In this document: one piece after another, positions 41,967-50,577 of the stretch | Layout of the letters: every line of letters starts with the position of its first letter | Position numbering within the stretch: position 1 is the stretch's first letter | Assembly: GCA_963695805.1 (NCBI GenBank) | Contig: CAVOHV010000002.1 | Span: forward strand, 186,001 to 250,000 | DNA from: DASUPK01 sp963695805 | Lineage (GTDB): Bacteria; Actinomycetota; Thermoleophilia; Solirubrobacterales; 70-9 | Direction: 5' to 3' | DNA length: 64,000 bases | The notes under the pieces: model-generated | Databases searched by the model: none | Told to the model about the DNA's origin: nothing | Seen by the model: the letters and a program-made list of their open reading frames with translations, nothing else | Program-made: the position numbers and the translations under genes

Positions 41967-42998
41967 GTGGCCGACGCCGACGAACACGTGATCTCGCACG
42001 ATCTCCGGGACCCGACGCACCCGGACCGAAACCTGGCGCTCGAGCTCGTCCGGGTCACCGAGGCGGGGGCACTCGCGGCCGGCCGCTGGGTGGGCCGCGG
42101 CGAGAAGGAGAGTGCCGATGGCGCCGCGGTCGACGCGATGCGGCTGATGCTCGACACCGTGCCGATGGACGGCGTCGTGGTCATCGGCGAGGGCGAGAAG
42201 GACGAGGCTCCGATGCTCTACAACGGCGAGGAGATCGGCGACGGCAGCCCGCCACGAGTGGACATCGCGGTCGATCCGCTCGAGGGGACCACCTTGGCCG
42301 CCCGGGGGATGCCTTCGGCGCTCTCGGTGATTGCGCTCTCCGAGCGCGGCACGATGTTCGATCCCGGGCCCGTCTTCTACATGGAGAAGATCGCCACCGG
42401 ACCGCGGGCCGCCGACCTGCTCAGCCTCGAGGACCCGCTCGAGGACCTGGTCCGCAAGATCGCCGAGCGCAAGGGCGGGGAGCCGGGGGACGTCACGGTG
42501 ATCATGCTCGACCGCCCCCGCCACCAGCAGGCCATCGAGGCCCTGCGTGAAGTCGGCGCGAGCATCCGCTTCATCTCCGACGGCGACGTCGCGGCCTCGC
42601 TGTTCGCCGTCATGCCGAACACCGGCATCGACCTGCTCTGGGGCGTCGGCGGCACGCCGGAGGGCGTCCTCTCCGCCTCGGCGATCAAGTGCCTCGGCGG
42701 CCGCATCCTCGGCCGGCTCTGGCCCCGCGACGACCAGGAGCGCAAGTCAGCGGAGGGCGCGGGCTACGACCTCGACAGGGTGCTCGACACCGACGACCTG
42801 GTGGGAGGGAACGACGTCTTCTTCGCCGCGACGGGCGTCACCGACGGCGATCTGCTGGACGGGGTCCGCTACCTCGACGACGGCCACGCGACGACCGAGT
42901 CGCTGGTCATGCGCTCGCGCTCGGGAACCGTGCGCCGAGTCCAGGCAACCCACGACCGGCCGAAGTTGCGCGAGGTGGTCGGCGAGCGCTACGGCTAG
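41967..42998 (+). CDS. glpX: Class II fructose-1,6-bisphosphatase
   Basis: A 343-residue gluconeogenic enzyme hydrolysing fructose-1,6-bisphosphate. Diagnostic parts are GRWVGRGEKESADGAAVDAM, GVVVIGEGEKDEAPMLYNGE, VDIAVDPLEGTT (metal-binding Asp/Glu) and LLWGVGGTPEGVLSA. The GTG start fits the leaderless pattern. Works opposite to the glycolytic pyruvate kinase encoded at 17 kb. Confidence 0.96.
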   Translation: MADADEHVISHDLRDPTHPDRNLALELVRVTEAGALAAGRWVGRGEKESADGAAVDAMRLMLDTVPMDGVVVIGEGEKDEAPMLYNGEEIGDGSPPRVDIAVDPLEGTTLAARGMPSALSVIALSERGTMFDPGPVFYMEKIATGPRAADLLSLEDPLEDLVRKIAERKGGEPGDVTVIMLDRPRHQQAIEALREVGASIRFISDGDVAASLFAVMPNTGIDLLWGVGGTPEGVLSASAIKCLGGRILGRLWPRDDQERKSAEGAGYDLDRVLDTDDLVGGNDVFFAATGVTDGDLLDGVRYLDDGHATTESLVMRSRSGTVRRVQATHDRPKLREVVGERYG

Positions 42999-43892
42999 CT
43001 AGCCGTCGAGGGGCAGAGAGCCGGTGTCGTCCTGCTCGTGCCGGAGCGAGTTGATCACCGCGCCGGCGAGCATCACCAGGCTGATCGCGTAGAACCAGAC
43101 CAGGGCGATGAGGATGAACCCGATTGTGCCCCCGATCCGGTGCAGGTCGGAGATGTTGTTGAGGTAGAGGGGGAAGATGTAGTTGCCCGCCGAGGTGACC
43201 AGCGCGAAGAACAGCGCCCCCGGCCACACGGAGCGCCAAGGCATGTGGCCCTTGGGAACGGCCCAGTAGATCGCCGAGATGATGAGGAAAGTGGCGAATA
43301 GGCCGCCGATCACGACGATCGCTGTCCGGACTGCACCCCACTGGTCGAGGCCGAACGGCAGACTGTTGGCACTCGTCAGCACGGCGCTCTCGACTGTCGG
43401 CACGGTCACGCTGGCCGCGAGCAGGAGCAGGAGCGCCAGCAACATGACCAGCGACCAACGCTTCTGCTGCACCCACCCGCGGCACTCGACGTGGTAGATC
43501 CGGCAGAAGGCCGTGTCCATCGCGCCCCAGAACGAGGCCCCGATCCAGACCCCGCCGACGGCGGCGGCGATGCCGATCGTCGTGGAGCTGGCGCGGACCC
43601 GATCGATCGCATGCTGCAGCGTGTCCTGCTCGATGTTCGGGAAGAGACGCTGGATGTCGCGCACGACGCTGAGCTCGATGTCCGAGCTGTTGACGACCTG
43701 CCCGAAGATGAAGAGCACGAGCAGTGCGAACGGAAAGACCGCCAGCATCAGGTTGTAGGCGACCATGCCGGAGAGGCCGGTGATGTTCTCCTTGTAGGCG
43801 CGGTTCCAGAAGGCCCGCAGCCAGCGGCGCCGCCAGACATGCCAACGCGGGTATGGGGGTGCGTCGGATCGCCCTACGGGCCAGACATTCAT
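42999..43892 (-). CDS. YihY/BrkB family membrane protein
   Basis: A 297-residue protein with six membrane helices. YKENITGLSGMVAYNLMLAV at the start, FGLDQWGAVRTAIVVIGGLF in the middle and PGALFFALVTSAGNYIFPLY toward the end match the YihY (once called RNase BN) family, whose function is unknown. Convergent with glpX with no spacing. ATG start with no clear ribosome site. Confidence 0.92.
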   Translation of the reverse strand: MNVWPVGRSDAPPYPRWHVWRRRWLRAFWNRAYKENITGLSGMVAYNLMLAVFPFALLVLFIFGQVVNSSDIELSVVRDIQRLFPNIEQDTLQHAIDRVRASSTTIGIAAAVGGVWIGASFWGAMDTAFCRIYHVECRGWVQQKRWSLVMLLALLLLLAASVTVPTVESAVLTSANSLPFGLDQWGAVRTAIVVIGGLFATFLIISAIYWAVPKGHMPWRSVWPGALFFALVTSAGNYIFPLYLNNISDLHRIGGTIGFILIALVWFYAISLVMLAGAVINSLRHEQDDTGSLPLDG

Positions 43893-44024
43893 GCGTAACG
43901 AACTTCCGGAGAGGGGTACGTCGGTGAGCGGCCGGAACTTTCCCCCAAAACGCTTGTTCGTGCCAGGGCGTTCGAATGACAGCCCGTTTTGCGGCGAAGC
44001 CCGGTTGCAGGCACGCTTTGTGCT

Positions 44025-44053
44025 TTGACTTCAAAAAATATAGTGGCTACCAT
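44025..44053 (+). promoter_or_regulatory. Vegetative promoter upstream of rpoD
   Basis: TTGACT, 17-base spacer, TACCAT: a housekeeping-type promoter, the best -35/-10 pair seen in the window. Transcription would begin near 44060, about 200 bases before rpoD. Confidence 0.65.
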
Positions 44054-44107
44054 GCGAACGGACGTTTGAGGAAGACTCGCGATTTCTAGGCACAGAGATG
44101 CAATTCG

Positions 44108-44139
44108 ACGCGGAGCAGGCTTCACCGCTCCGCGTTTTT
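44108..44139 (+). terminator. Intrinsic terminator in the rpoD leader
   Basis: ACGCGGAGC and GCTCCGCGT pair perfectly over 9 bp with a 10-nt loop, followed by TTTTT. Placed 80 bases after the promoter and 125 before rpoD, it would end a short RNA or act as an attenuator. Confidence 0.75.
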
Positions 44140-44263
44140 CTGGCCTTCAGGGGGTATTTCAGTAAAGGTCGTTTCGTCAGCAGCCGAATTCAGTCAGGCC
44201 GGCCAGAGAACTAGGTAGCAGCCAGGAAACCGAACCACAGCCAGGAAGGAAGAGCGTAGGCGA

Positions 44264-45364
44264 ATGCTGGTAGCGGAGATTCAGGAACTTGAAGAAGTAA
44301 AGACGCTGGTCACAAAGGGCCAGCAGCTCGGCGTCCTCACCTTCGGCGACGTGGCCACGGCCGTGTCCGAGGTCGAGCTCGACGAGTCCGACGTCGAGGA
44401 TCTCTACGGGCACCTCGAGAAGGCCGGCATCGAGCTGGTCGAGGACCTCGACCCGGCCCAGAAGGCCGCCGCCGAGAACGAGCGCTCCGACGGCAAGCGG
44501 GGTCGCAAGCGCCAGAAGGCGCTCGACCTCAAGCCGGACATGACCACCGATTCCCTGCAGCTCTTCCTCAAGGACATCGGCAAGGTCAGGCTGCTCACCG
44601 CCGCCGAGGAGGTCGATCTCGCGAAGAAGATCGAGCGCGGCGACCTCGACGCCAAGCAGAAGATGGTCGAGTCGAACCTTCGACTCGTCGTCTCGATCGC
44701 CAAGAACTACCGCAACCAGGGCCTGCCCTTCCTCGACCTCATCCAGGAGGGCACGCTGGGCCTGGTGCGCGCCGCCGAGAAGTTCGACTACCGCAAGGGC
44801 TTCAAGTTCTCGACCTACGCGACCTGGTGGATCCGCCAGGCGATCGCCCGCGCGCTCGCCGACAAGGCGCGGACCATCCGCATCCCGGTCCACGTGGTCG
44901 AGAAGCTCAACAAGATCGGCCGCGCGGAGCGCAAGCTGGTCACCGAGCTGGGCCGCGAGCCCACCCCGGAGGAGATCGCCGAGGTCACCGGCATCGAGCC
45001 CGAGGAGGTCGACTCGATCAAGCGCTCGGCGCAGGCCCCGGTTTCCCTCGAGAAGCCCGTTGGCGACGAGGAGGAGTCGGAGTTCGGCCAGTTCATCGCC
45101 GATGAGCGTGCCGAGTCCCCCTTCGAGCGTGCAGCCGAGCTGCTCACCAAGGAGGCGCTGAAGGAGGCCCTCGAGAACCTCTCCTACCGCGAGCGCCGCG
45201 TGCTCGAGCTCCGCTACGGGCTCGGCGGCGAGCACCCGCGGACCCTGGACGAGGTCGGCCGGACGTTCAACGTCACCCGCGAGCGGATCCGGCAGATCGA
45301 GAACCAGAGCCTCAAGAAGCTTCAGTCGCTGGCTGAGGCTCAGAAGCTCCGCGAAGTCGCCTAA
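44264..45364 (+). CDS. rpoD: Principal RNA polymerase sigma factor
   Basis: A 366-residue group 1 sigma-70. After a short acidic region 1.1-like part and a basic linker (RSDGKRGRKRQKALD) come region 1.2 (DSLQLFLKDIGKVRLL), region 2 (NLRLVVSIAKNYRNQGLPFL, KFSTYATWWIRQAIARAL), region 3 (TIRIPVHVVEKLNKI) and region 4 (LSYRERRVLELRYGLGG, TRERIRQIENQSLKKL). Recognises the housekeeping promoters. Its mRNA leader contains a terminator, so expression may be attenuated. Confidence 0.97.
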   Translation: MLVAEIQELEEVKTLVTKGQQLGVLTFGDVATAVSEVELDESDVEDLYGHLEKAGIELVEDLDPAQKAAAENERSDGKRGRKRQKALDLKPDMTTDSLQLFLKDIGKVRLLTAAEEVDLAKKIERGDLDAKQKMVESNLRLVVSIAKNYRNQGLPFLDLIQEGTLGLVRAAEKFDYRKGFKFSTYATWWIRQAIARALADKARTIRIPVHVVEKLNKIGRAERKLVTELGREPTPEEIAEVTGIEPEEVDSIKRSAQAPVSLEKPVGDEEESEFGQFIADERAESPFERAAELLTKEALKEALENLSYRERRVLELRYGLGGEHPRTLDEVGRTFNVTRERIRQIENQSLKKLQSLAEAQKLREVA

Positions 45365-45423
45365 GCCGGCTTCCCTCGTGGCATAGGCTCCTTGCGTACG
45401 GTCACGCGAGGAGAGGAGAAGGC

Positions 45424-45732
45424 ATGCTGGTCTTTTTCAGCGCCCGGCGTCTGAAGGGCGATCAGTGGGACGAGTTCCGCAAGGCATGGGGGGGAGGCAG
45501 CAACGACACGCCCGAGGGGCTGCCTGAGGGTTCGGTCGTCTACCACGCGCGGAACATCAAGGACGAGAACGAGGTCATCTCGTTTGGGATCTTCGACGTC
45601 GACCGGAACTCGCTCGACGTCGTGCGCGGTTCGGCCGAGGACGAGGCCAAGCGCCAGGAGGACATCGCGAAGTACGTCCACGACATCCCGCTCGAAGGGG
45701 TCTATGAGGTGGTCGAGGAGCTTCGGCCGTAG
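45424..45732 (+). CDS. Small hypothetical protein, possible dimeric alpha-beta barrel
   Basis: A 102-residue protein (MLVFFSARRLKGDQWDEFRK, SVVYHARNIKDENEVISFG, YVHDIPLEGVYEVVEEL) with the strand-helix rhythm of ferredoxin-like, antibiotic-monooxygenase-type proteins. A strong ribosome site (GAGGAGAGGAGAA) precedes the ATG. Lies between rpoD and the pilus locus; link to either is unknown. Confidence 0.75.
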   Translation: MLVFFSARRLKGDQWDEFRKAWGGGSNDTPEGLPEGSVVYHARNIKDENEVISFGIFDVDRNSLDVVRGSAEDEAKRQEDIAKYVHDIPLEGVYEVVEELRP

Positions 45733-45785
45733 CACCCCACTTTTGCTGATCTAGCTGAGCGCGCCCATGCCCGATAGGGCGAGGG

Positions 45786-46928
45786 ATGGGTTTCGACATC
45801 AATCAGGCGCTCGCGCACGTCGTTGAGCGGGAGGGATCCGACCTCCACATCAAGGCCGACTCGCCGCCGGTGGCGCGCGTGCATGGAGATCTGTGGGCGT
45901 TGCAGGGCTCCGAGGCCCTGGCCGCAAGCGATACCAAGAGCGCGCTGCAGGAGATCCTCAGCCCCGAGCTGCTCGCCGAGTTCGAGGAGAACGGCGAGGC
46001 CGACTTCTCTTACGAGCTGCCCGGCGTCTCGCGCTTCCGTGTCAACGCCTTCCGCCAGCGTGGATCCGTCTCGATCGCACTCCGCGCGATCCCCTTCCAG
46101 GTCCGGACGATCGATGACCTCGGCCTCCCCGAGGTCGTTCGCCGGCTGGCCGAAGAGCCGCGCGGAATCCTCCTGCTGACCGGGACCACCGGGTCGGGCA
46201 AGTCGACGACCCTGGCGGCGATGATCGACCACATCAACTCGACCCGGGCTCGTCACATCGTGACGATGGAGGACCCGATCGAGTACCTCCACCGGGACAA
46301 GCTCTCGATCATCAACCAGCGCGAGGTCGGCTCGGACACGAAGAGCTTCCCGCAGGCGATGAGGCGCGTTCTGCGTCAGGACCCCGACGTGATCCTGATC
46401 GGAGAGATGCGCGACGAGGAGACCGTGCGCACCGCCCTGTCGGCGGCTGAGACCGGCCACCTCGTCATGTCGACGCTCCACACCCTCGACGCCAGCGAGA
46501 CGATCAACCGAATCATCGACTTCTTCCCGCCGCACCTCCAGCAGCAGGCGCGGGTGATGCTCGCCTCGACCCTGAAGGGCGCGATCTCGCAGCGGCTGGT
46601 GCCGCGGATCGACCGTGAGGGCCGGGTCGCGGTCTCCGAGGTGATGGTCGTCACCGGGCGGATCCAGGACCTGATCCTGAACCCCGAGGAGACCGGGCGA
46701 ATCACCGAGGTGATCTCGGAGGGTGACTTCTATGGCATGCAGACCTTCGACCAGGCCCTGCTCGGCTATGTCACCGAGGGGGTCGTCTCGGAGGAGGTCG
46801 CCATGCAGACGGCTTCGAGCCCGCACGACTTCAAGCTGATGCTCGCCGCCGGGGGCCAGCGCGCGAGCGGAATCGAACAGGTTGTCGGCAACGGCGACGG
46901 AGAGCCCGTGGGAGCTGAGCTCGGTTGA
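45786..46928 (+). CDS. pilT: Type IV pilus retraction ATPase PilT (first copy)
   Basis: A 380-residue hexameric ATPase that drives pilus retraction. Walker A GTTGSGKST at 133-141, Asp box VTMEDPIEYLHRDKLSIINQ, AIRNLIREDK-like region as VLRQDPDVILIGEMRDEET, and His box TGHLVMSTLHTLDASETINR. It opens the pilus operon and is followed by a coupled membrane protein gene (TTGA overlap). A second PilT is encoded 3.6 kb downstream. Confidence 0.95.
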   Translation: MGFDINQALAHVVEREGSDLHIKADSPPVARVHGDLWALQGSEALAASDTKSALQEILSPELLAEFEENGEADFSYELPGVSRFRVNAFRQRGSVSIALRAIPFQVRTIDDLGLPEVVRRLAEEPRGILLLTGTTGSGKSTTLAAMIDHINSTRARHIVTMEDPIEYLHRDKLSIINQREVGSDTKSFPQAMRRVLRQDPDVILIGEMRDEETVRTALSAAETGHLVMSTLHTLDASETINRIIDFFPPHLQQQARVMLASTLKGAISQRLVPRIDREGRVAVSEVMVVTGRIQDLILNPEETGRITEVISEGDFYGMQTFDQALLGYVTEGVVSEEVAMQTASSPHDFKLMLAAGGQRASGIEQVVGNGDGEPVGAELG

Positions 46929-47539
46929 GGCAGGCGATCAACAACAACCCGATCGCGCAGGTGGCCGTCCTTGGGGGCCTGGCCGTTCTCGTCGGGCTGT
47001 TCTTCATGATGAACATGAAGGGAAAGGGATCTTCGGAGACCGCCTCCACCGCCTCCTCGGCGGCCCCGGCGCCTTCGACCTCGGCGCCACCGGCACCGGC
47101 GTCCGGGTCGACGAGCTCTGCCCCGGCCCCGCCTCCCACCACCGGCACGGTGAGTCCCGACGCGCTGGTGCCCGGTCGCGGGCTTCCCAAGCCGGTCGTC
47201 ACCGCCTGGAAGCAGGGGGACACTGTCGTGCTCCTCGTCGTCCGGCAGGGGGGAATCGACGACCGCCTGGTACGCAACTCGGTGCGGTCACTCTCCAGCG
47301 ATCGCGGCGTCTCGGTCTTCGTGACCCGGGCGAACCACGTCGCCCGCTACTCGCGGATCACTCAGGGCGTCGGTGTCTCGCAGGCGCCCGCCCTGGTGGT
47401 CGTCCGGCCGAAGAGGGTGAGCGGGTCGGTCCCCGAGGCGCAGGTGGACTACGGGTTCCGCGACGCGCAGGGGGTAGTGCAGGCCGTCCACGATGCCGTC
47501 TACTCCGGCAAGGACAACCTGCCCTACAGCCCCAGGTGA
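46925..47539 (+). CDS. Membrane-anchored pilus-locus protein with thioredoxin-like domain
   Basis: A 204-residue protein: N-terminal helix (VAVLGGLAVLVGLFFMM), a Ser/Pro/Ala linker of about 55 residues, then a domain with the strand-helix pattern of thioredoxins (DTVVLLVVRQGGIDDRLVRN, VSVFVTRANHVARYSRIT, SQAPALVVVRPKR) but no CxxC. The TTG start overlaps the pilT stop. Its place between pilT and pilB suggests a structural or assembly role. No family recognised. Confidence 0.8.
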   Translation: MRQAINNNPIAQVAVLGGLAVLVGLFFMMNMKGKGSSETASTASSAAPAPSTSAPPAPASGSTSSAPAPPPTTGTVSPDALVPGRGLPKPVVTAWKQGDTVVLLVVRQGGIDDRLVRNSVRSLSSDRGVSVFVTRANHVARYSRITQGVGVSQAPALVVVRPKRVSGSVPEAQVDYGFRDAQGVVQAVHDAVYSGKDNLPYSPR

Positions 47540-47551
47540 GGTGTTGCCCCC

Positions 47552-47780
47552 ATGCGGGAGCTGCCTGAGTACCTTCGTCCGGTTCCCGGGCCCGGTGACG
47601 GATCCGGACTATCGGCCGCCCAGGCTGCGGCGCCTTGCGCCGAGGAGGCTGGCGGAACTCCTGGTCTGATCGCGCCGAGGAGCCGCGGGCACACCGGCGG
47701 CTTCCTCACAGACGCGCTCGTCGAGCTGGGCTACGCGACTCCTGACCAGGTCGAAGCAGGCCATCGCCGCGTCGCGTACC
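47552..47780 (+). other. N-terminal coding segment of pilB, out of frame with the rest
   Basis: ATG 47552 opens a frame encoding a linker and then GGFLTDALVELGYATPDQVE, the first helix of the MshEN/T2SSE N-terminal domain. At about 47755 one surplus base breaks the frame; removing it gives QAIAASRTVGKRPEEVLLEQ, which runs straight into the ATPase. It is therefore the 5' part of pilB. Confidence 0.75.
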
Positions 47781-49373
47781 GTGGGCAAGCGGCCGGAGGA
47801 AGTTCTCCTCGAGCAGCGGGCGATCAACTCGGAACAGCTCTCGCGAGCCACCGCCGAGCGCTATGGGCTCGACTACGTTGACCTGTCGCTCTTCAGTGTC
47901 GACATGGGCGCGGCGAACCTGGTCTCCGCGAAGTCGGCTCGTCAACACCAGGCACTGCCCGTCGCCTTCGTCGACCAGGGCACGCTTCTGCTCACCATGG
48001 CCGACCCAACCAACCTGCTCGCGCTCGACGACGTCCAGATGGCCACTGGCATGAGCTGTGCGGTGGCGGTCGCCCCCGCCGCCGACATCGAGTCACTGGT
48101 CACCAAGATCGGGACGATGCAGAGCACCATCTCCGACGCCATCACGGAGGGCGAGGCAGAGGCGGAGGCGGAATCCGAGGAGGCGCCCGCCGAGATCACC
48201 GACCTGCGCGCGTCGGCTCAGGACGGCCCCGTGATGAAGCTGGTCAACAGCATCCTGGGGCAGGCCGTGGCGGAGGGCGCATCCGACATCCATTTCGACC
48301 CCGAGGACGGCGACATGCGCATCCGTTTCAGGATCGATGGAGTCCTGCAGGAGAGTGCGCGGGTGCCGAAGCGGATGGTCGCGGGGGTGGTATCACGCAT
48401 CAAGATCATGAGCGAGCTGGACATCGCCGAGAAGCGGCTTCCGCAGGATGGCCGGGTGGGAATCCGGATCGACGATCGTCGCGTGGACCTGCGAGTCACG
48501 ACTCTCCCCACCCAGACTGGCGAAGGGGTGTCGATCCGCATCCTCGACGAGGCGGATGCGCTCAGGACGCTCAACGACCTCGGCATGGTCGGGGACCAGC
48601 GGCAGCGTTTCGAGACCTCGTTCCGGAAGCCTTACGGAGCCGTCCTGGTCACGGGCCCCACCGGGGCCGGCAAGTCGACCACCCTCTACGCCGCCCTGCA
48701 GGAGCTCAACGGGGTGGACAAGCACATCGTCACGATCGAGGATCCCGTCGAGTTCAGGCTGCAGGGCGTGAACCAGATCGGCGTCCATCGCAAGGCCGGG
48801 CTGACGTTCGCCACGGGCCTGCGCTCGGTGCTGCGGGCGGACCCGGACGTGATCATGGTCGGCGAGATCCGGGACAGCGAGACCGCTCGCATCGGGATCG
48901 AAGCCGCCCTCACCGGGCACATGGTGCTGACGACGCTGCACACGAACGATGCGCCCGGGGCGATCACCCGCCTGCAGGAGATGGGGATCGAGTCCTTCCT
49001 CACCTCGTCGGCAGTGGAATGCGTCGTGGCCCAGCGGCTGGCCCGCGTGCTCTGCGCCCACTGCAAGCGGCGCGTCGTCATTCCGCAGGCGTCGCTCTCC
49101 GAGTCCGGGTTCCGGGTCGGCACCGACGTCGAGGCCTTTGAGCCGCTCGGCTGCCCGCGCTGCCACGGGAGCGGGTACCGTGGCCGGCTGGGGATCTACT
49201 CGGTCATGGTGCTCAGCGAGCGCATCAAGGAGATGGTCGTGGGCATGGTCCCTGAGGCCGACATCGCCTCTCTGGCAGTGCAGGAGGGGATGCTCACGCT
49301 GCGTCAGTCGGGCTTGGAGAAGGTCCGAGCCGGCCTGACCAGCATCGAGGAGGTCGCACGGGTCGCTTCGTGA
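47781..49373 (+). CDS. pilB: Type IV pilus assembly ATPase PilB (frameshifted relative to its N-terminus)
   Basis: The assembly motor of the pilus. From GTG 47781, 530 residues: rest of the N-terminal MshEN domain, then the ATPase with Walker A GPTGAGKST at 292-300, VTIEDPVEFRLQGVNQIGVH, VLRADPDVIMVGEIRDSET, TGHMVLTTLHTNDAPGAI and the zinc site LCAHCKRR...CPRCHGSG. A one-base insertion near 47755 separates about 75 upstream codons. If real, the motor may still be made from GTG 47781; if an error, pilB starts at 47552. Confidence 0.93.
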   Translation: MGKRPEEVLLEQRAINSEQLSRATAERYGLDYVDLSLFSVDMGAANLVSAKSARQHQALPVAFVDQGTLLLTMADPTNLLALDDVQMATGMSCAVAVAPAADIESLVTKIGTMQSTISDAITEGEAEAEAESEEAPAEITDLRASAQDGPVMKLVNSILGQAVAEGASDIHFDPEDGDMRIRFRIDGVLQESARVPKRMVAGVVSRIKIMSELDIAEKRLPQDGRVGIRIDDRRVDLRVTTLPTQTGEGVSIRILDEADALRTLNDLGMVGDQRQRFETSFRKPYGAVLVTGPTGAGKSTTLYAALQELNGVDKHIVTIEDPVEFRLQGVNQIGVHRKAGLTFATGLRSVLRADPDVIMVGEIRDSETARIGIEAALTGHMVLTTLHTNDAPGAITRLQEMGIESFLTSSAVECVVAQRLARVLCAHCKRRVVIPQASLSESGFRVGTDVEAFEPLGCPRCHGSGYRGRLGIYSVMVLSERIKEMVVGMVPEADIASLAVQEGMLTLRQSGLEKVRAGLTSIEEVARVAS

Positions 49374-49409
49374 CCGCACGCCCGCGACCCCAGTTTTGGG
49401 TCTCAAGCG

Positions 49410-50576
49410 GTGAGCGCCAACGGACGATTGGTAAGGGACATGGAAGCCGCCGCTGCCCCCACACGCACCTACGACTTCGCCGAGGTCCTCACGAAAATGG
49501 CCGCGGACAACGCCTCGGACGTCCATCTCAGCCCGGGCTTTTGCCCGGCGATTCGCGTGCGCGGCAAGATCGTCGCACTGGAGGAGTATGCGCCGCTGAC
49601 GCCGCAGGAGACCCGCGACACCGTCTACAGCCTGCTCAATGACGATCAGCGCAAGCGCTTCGAGTCTCACAAGCAGCTCGACCTTGCCTACGCCGTTCCG
49701 GGCGTCGCCCGCTTTCGCGTCAACTGCTTCTTCCAGCGAGGATCGATCAGCGCGGCGTTCCGCCGCATTCCACATCAGATCCCGAAGCTGGACGAGCTGG
49801 GGTTGCCCCGGATCTTGGAGGAGCTGACCAGAAAGCCTCGCGGTCTGGTGCTCGTGACCGGGCCGACGGGCTCGGGGAAGTCAACCTCGCTCGCGGCGAT
49901 GCTCGACATCATCAACGAGGAGCGGGACGAGCACATGCTCACGATCGAGGACCCGATCGAGTTTCTCCACAACCACAAGCGCTGCGTGGTCAACCAGCGT
50001 GAGATCGGGGCGGACGCCGTGGATTTCGCCAGCGCACTGAAGTCGGCGCTCCGCGAGGACCCGGACGTGATCCTCGTCGGCGAGATGAGGGACCTCGAGA
50101 CCATGTCCACCGCGCTGACCGCGGCCGAGACCGGGCACCTCGTCTTCGCCACCCTTCACACGCAGTCGACCGCGCAGACAGTCGACCGGATCATCGACAT
50201 CTTCCCGGCCCAGCAGCAGGCCCAGGTGCGAATGCAGCTCTCCATCGGCTTGCAGGGCGTCGTGACGCAGCAGCTGCTTCCGACGGCCGACGGGGCGGGC
50301 CGCGTGGTGGCCAGCGAGGTGCTGATCCCGACCCCGGCGGTGCGCAACCTCATCCGGGAGGGCAAGACGCACCAGATCTACTCGGCGATTCAGACCTCCG
50401 GCGCGATCGGGATGCAGACCATGGACGCGCACCTCGCCCAGCTCGTCCGCCTCGGCAAGGTGTCTCAGCAGCTCGCGCTGGAGCGGGCCTCGGTGCCCGA
50501 GGAGCTCAAGCGCCTGCTCGGGGCGGCGCCGCCGGCCAGCAACGGCGCGGCGACGGCAATGACTAACGGAGTCTGA
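49410..50576 (+). CDS. pilT: Type IV pilus retraction ATPase PilT (second copy)
   Basis: A 388-residue PilT paralogue: VLTKMAADNASDVHLSPGF, Walker A GPTGSGKST, LTIEDPIEFLHNHKRCVVNQ, ALREDPDVILVGEMRDLETM and TGHLVFATLHTQSTAQTVDR. It differs from the first copy by about half and has its own C-terminal tail. The GTG start follows pilB by 36 bases. Two retraction ATPases may act as PilT and PilU-like partners; roles cannot be split from sequence. Confidence 0.93.
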   Translation: MSANGRLVRDMEAAAAPTRTYDFAEVLTKMAADNASDVHLSPGFCPAIRVRGKIVALEEYAPLTPQETRDTVYSLLNDDQRKRFESHKQLDLAYAVPGVARFRVNCFFQRGSISAAFRRIPHQIPKLDELGLPRILEELTRKPRGLVLVTGPTGSGKSTSLAAMLDIINEERDEHMLTIEDPIEFLHNHKRCVVNQREIGADAVDFASALKSALREDPDVILVGEMRDLETMSTALTAAETGHLVFATLHTQSTAQTVDRIIDIFPAQQQAQVRMQLSIGLQGVVTQQLLPTADGAGRVVASEVLIPTPAVRNLIREGKTHQIYSAIQTSGAIGMQTMDAHLAQLVRLGKVSQQLALERASVPEELKRLLGAAPPASNGAATAMTNGV

Positions 50577-50577
50577 G

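Larger units (their letters stand above)
43893..44263. other. Long leader region upstream of rpoD
   Basis: A 371-base space without a gene. It holds the rpoD promoter (44025-44053), an intrinsic terminator (44108-44139) and a further 125 bases of AT-richer leader with a direct repeat AGCCAGGAA (near 44217 and 44239) before the start codon. Confidence 0.6.

Noticed and set aside
43981..44263. A tRNA or 6S-like RNA before rpoD
   Set aside because: No cloverleaf or TFC-loop motif; the stretch before the terminator is too short for known polymerase-binding RNAs.
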